From Isoetes taiwanensis (lineage: Eukaryota; Streptophyta; Lycopodiopsida; Isoetales; Isoetaceae), in contig JAJEKV010000064.1 in the NCBI GenBank assembly GCA_021234155.1, positions 930,001-994,000 on the forward strand: a stretch of 64,000 nucleotides of DNA. The letters are read 5' to 3'. The translations under genes were made by a program, and so were the position numbers. This document shows, piece after piece, positions 60,955 through 64,000 of this stretch (within the stretch, counting starts at the first letter, position 1; the number at the start of each line of letters is the position of its first letter). A model generated the notes under the pieces. It made no database searches and had not been told where the DNA came from. It worked only from the letters and a program-made list of their open reading frames with translations.

Positions 60955-61816
60955 GGAAGAAAATGACTGTGTTTTTTTTACTTATGTTGTTTTTAGATAA
61001 CCCTTCTCGGCTAATATAACTCTCGGCTAAATTTATCTGCATACATAACCTTCCTGTAGAAAGATCTTGGCTCAGTTCAGTCTGCATGTAAACCTCTGCT
61101 TTTTTTTAGCACAACTTTTGTACATTACCGTACTTATTTGAATGAAAAAGTTATTTTGTAAGGCCAGCTAATGTTGTACTAGAACTTTTATGTCATACTA
61201 CTAAATTCATTCTGTTTTTTGTGCACAGATATGACAATAGGGTTGGAGGAGTCATTGTGTTGAATTTTTTTAAAGGTCTATCAGTGATCTTTAAGTTTTA
61301 GCAATGTTTCTTTAGGTTTGTCAGGTTTGGCATACATTTCTGTAAAAGCAAGTAATAGAAATTATGTGAACTTAACCTGTAAATGTACTTCCTCATTCAC
61401 TTAGTAAATGTTGATTCTTTGCGAATTAAGTGTAGCCAGTGTGATTTCATGAGCAAGTTGGTTTCAACAATGAAGTTTGTTAGTTAAACAATGAAGAAAG
61501 ATGTAGTATTCATAAACTGGGAGCAACAAAAATAACAAAACAAATTCTGCATAATGCACAATGCTCGACCATTCAAAGTAAAAGTTTTCTGGTCAACGCC
61601 AAATGAATAGTGCATTGACCCAAAAAATGCACAATGCTCGACCATTCAATCTGTACAGTAAGTGACATATTACAGAGCACTAAGTGAAAACAAGAAAGAA
61701 TTTTGGATTTGAACCATGGAATTATGCTGCTCAAATTCAACTTCACATGATTTTATCTATTTGCATAACAGATGTATGCATTATGTACTCAATTATTAAC
61801 AGTTATCCAGCAGCAC

Positions 61817-63155
61817 TCAGTCTGCACTTACCAGTTCCAAATTCTGGAATATAATATGTCGAATTTGATCCCCTTCTTTCTTCATCCTTTTGTTTATAAC
61901 CTCAGTCTCGTAGTAGTCAATTTTAGGAACATCAGGTAGCAATGGCAAGTAATCAAGATGAAGATCTTGCATGCTACAAAAGTTCCACAACACAAAAGTA
62001 GCATGGATTATTTTGGCAACTCTACCAACATGGATAGACAATGCTTTTAAAATTCTGAATTTTTCTTTTATGATACCAAATCCATTTTCTACACACACTC
62101 TACCTCTACAGATCCTTTTATTAAATCTGCCATAGGTTCCCTTTCCATCAAGGGAAACTTTAATCAGAAATCTTCGAGAGGGATATGCTGAATCCCCAAG
62201 CAGCATTGGTGGAATTGTAACAACCACCTCCTGATCAGTCATTTGACCCTGACTAATCTTTTTACCTATCATCTGAAGAGTGGGTTCCTGCATTATCTGT
62301 TTGGCAGCCAACCTCTTGTATAACAAACTTTTCTTGAATTGATTTGCATCATGCACAGAACCAGTCCTATTTACACAAACATTAATGAAGAGTCTTTGGT
62401 GAGTAACCGCACCTTGCATAAGGCAGGAATGTCTTTTGTGCCTGGAATAATAGTCATCACCCTTGTCTTTGCTCCATGCTTTTCTATACAAATAGATATG
62501 AGATCCATCAACAGCTCCAAATATATTTGGTATACTTGTAGCATCTTCAAAATCTTTGTTTATGTCCAATAATCTTTGGCCTGTTGGTAAAGCAAAGAAC
62601 CTCTTGTAAAGCATAGTCTTGGATGCCAAAGCGAGTTATTTTTTTCGTGTATTTCTGCACAGTAGCTTTACCTACATAAAATCTTTGACCTACATGCAGG
62701 GGTTTCTCACCATGTGCTAAGAAATAAAGCACCATAGCCACTGCTTTCCTGGGATCAACAGGCGGTCTGACCTTCATTCCAGATCTCGTTAAGTAAGGCA
62801 CAATAAGATCAACCAATTTCTCAAATGCAGCCCTCTTCATCCGATAGAACTGGTGCCACATATCATCTTCAAAAGAGGGGAGGCAATTCCAAGCGTGATT
62901 ATCAATGCTGTCCCACTGTGTTGTCTGCCTTGGACATACCCAAAATCTCCGGGGAGGCCTCCTTAATCTCGAAGAAGCTGCTAACAAGAGTGTAGATGCT
63001 GCACACATGTAATTAATATTATCTTCTACCTCTGCATTCTGCTCTAAAATATCCATTGACCCTTCTCGTTCATTCTCCTGTATCAAATGTAGACAGTAGC
63101 TTTGGAAAGCCAAGCCGAGTTGAATAGCCCTCAAGAGCATGGCAATCATGCCCAA
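61817..63155 (-). pseudogene. PIF/Harbinger DDE transposase, copy 2 (one frameshift)
   Basis: As in copy 1. The N-terminal frame runs 63,155-62,547; the start here is MGMIAMLLRAIQLG, 14 bases of which are missing in copy 1. The catalytic frame is 62,629-61,817, with GAVDGSH, LLGDSAYP and RVCVENGFG intact. The frame break at 62,620-62,636 is the same as in copy 1. Between the copies only scattered replacements are seen, for example VFLDGKGAYG to VSLDGKGTYG. Confidence 0.85.
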
Positions 63156-63507
63156 ATGACCGGATCAATCAAATAAATCAAATACGGGCCGAGAAGTCTG
63201 ATTGTAGAGCCGAGATTGAATGGAAATAGCTGCTGAACACAAATTATGGGATAATAGAAACTAGAAAACAAGGATATGGGATATTTCGGTAGTCACCGAG
63301 GGGCGAAATCTTGACTGTGGGATAATTCGAGTTTGAATTGGCGCGAAGGAAGAGGCGGGAAGAAAAATCCCTATGGATCTCCCTTATTTCCTATGGATCT
63401 CCCTCCTAACGGGCGCTTAGGAGGATCGAGAGACATTTCTCTCGGCCCATCTCTAAACACATACTGCATAACGAGAGATAAAAAAAATTGGAGCATGTGG
63501 CTAACTT

Positions 63508-63667
<160 letters not shown>

Positions 63668-64000
63668 TTTTATAGAAAGAATTAGAAAGAAACTTGGTAA
63701 TTATGGCAACTGTCTTTCTCTGGCAGGGAGAACATTAATTGCAAATTCTGTCATTGCATCCTCTCACATTTACTTCTCATCTGCTCTTCTAGCTCCTAAA
63801 TGCATTTACCAACAGATTGAAAGGATTGTTAGGAACTTCATATGGGGAAAACATCACATGGTTAATTGGCCTTCAGTTACCAGGAGCAAAATCCAAGGGG
63901 GGTTAGGTTGCAAGAACTTGATTCTGCAAAGTTATGCTTTAGGTGGCAAATATATTTGGAAGTCTTTATTCTCCACTAAAAATTCTGCTTCTATCTTTAT
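63668..64000 (+). mobile_element. L1-like LINE ORF2, C-terminal RT part (continues beyond window)
   Basis: A clean plus-strand frame: FIERIRKKLGNYGNCLSLAG, RTLIANSVIASSHIYFSSAL, LAPKCIYQQIERIVRNFIWG, then GGLGCKNLILQSYALGGKYI. This is the segment after the RT domain of plant L1-type LINEs (L-S-x-A-G-R...I-x-x-V-L...I-E-x-x-x-R-x-F-L-W-G). It is a different lineage from LINE-a, -b, -c and -g. Its upstream RT is not to the left, so the element was split or truncated at the AAATG array. Confidence 0.75.

Overview
The window reads as a transposon-dense intergenic stretch of a plant nuclear genome. The evidence is a chromodomain-carrying Ty3/gypsy element primed by initiator Met-tRNA, a degraded Ty1/copia element, APE-type LINEs, a tRNA-derived SINE, PIF/Harbinger DNA transposons, and an intron-containing fragment of a eukaryotic RNA polymerase II largest-subunit gene. 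The very common GA/TC microsatellites and this LINE type would suit a fern or other seed-free plant, but that is a guess. No intact host gene is visible.

Layout. 1-12,816 and 37,406-50,165 are two direct copies of one 12.8-kb block. In order it holds: the 3' end of a plus-strand LINE with an (ATTCT)n tail; a 2.5-kb AT-rich non-LINE segment with a two-unit repeat; LINE-a (minus); a TC-AC-AG compound microsatellite; a 3' fragment of LINE-b (minus); an (AGGG)(ATGG)(ATAG) array; a tRNA-derived SINE (minus); LINE-c (minus); and a GA array leading into the left end of a PIF/Harbinger transposon. In copy 1 the transposon is cut after 86 bp by a minus-strand chromovirus (12,817-25,428). In copy 2 it runs on to 54,875. 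Next come the 5' third of an RPB1-like gene (25,447-27,389, minus), poorly conserved sequence with a copia remnant (29,800-31,480), a LINE 3' end at 33,079 and a transposase-like remnant (33,800-34,745). The right end has LINE-g (54,886-57,656, the least damaged LINE), LINE-b and SINE pieces, a second near-identical PIF/Harbinger copy (58,677-63,508) and the start of a plus-strand L1-like LINE.

How the parts relate. LINE ORF1 (coiled coil plus RRM-like RNA binding) and ORF2 (APE endonuclease, reverse transcriptase, CCHC knuckle) carry out target-primed retrotransposition. The SINE has its own pol III-type A and B boxes and would borrow a LINE's enzymes. The chromovirus encodes gag, protease, RT, RNase H and integrase with a chromodomain, between 1.8-kb LTRs. 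The PIF element carries its usual gene pair, a Myb/SANT-like protein and a DDE transposase, plus an unexplained serine-rich ORF.

Two points govern how to read the window. (1) Where sequence is present twice, the copies differ overwhelmingly at CTG/CAG trinucleotides (CTG to CCG, CAG to CGG, or small indels), in alternating blocks. This looks like base-calling error at methylated CHG sites, so many frameshifts in the chromovirus and LINEs may not be real. (2) A third, LINE-c-free version of the SINE-GA-PIF junction at 58,425-58,700 shows that LINE-c sits inside a GA microsatellite, which suggests microsatellite-directed insertion.
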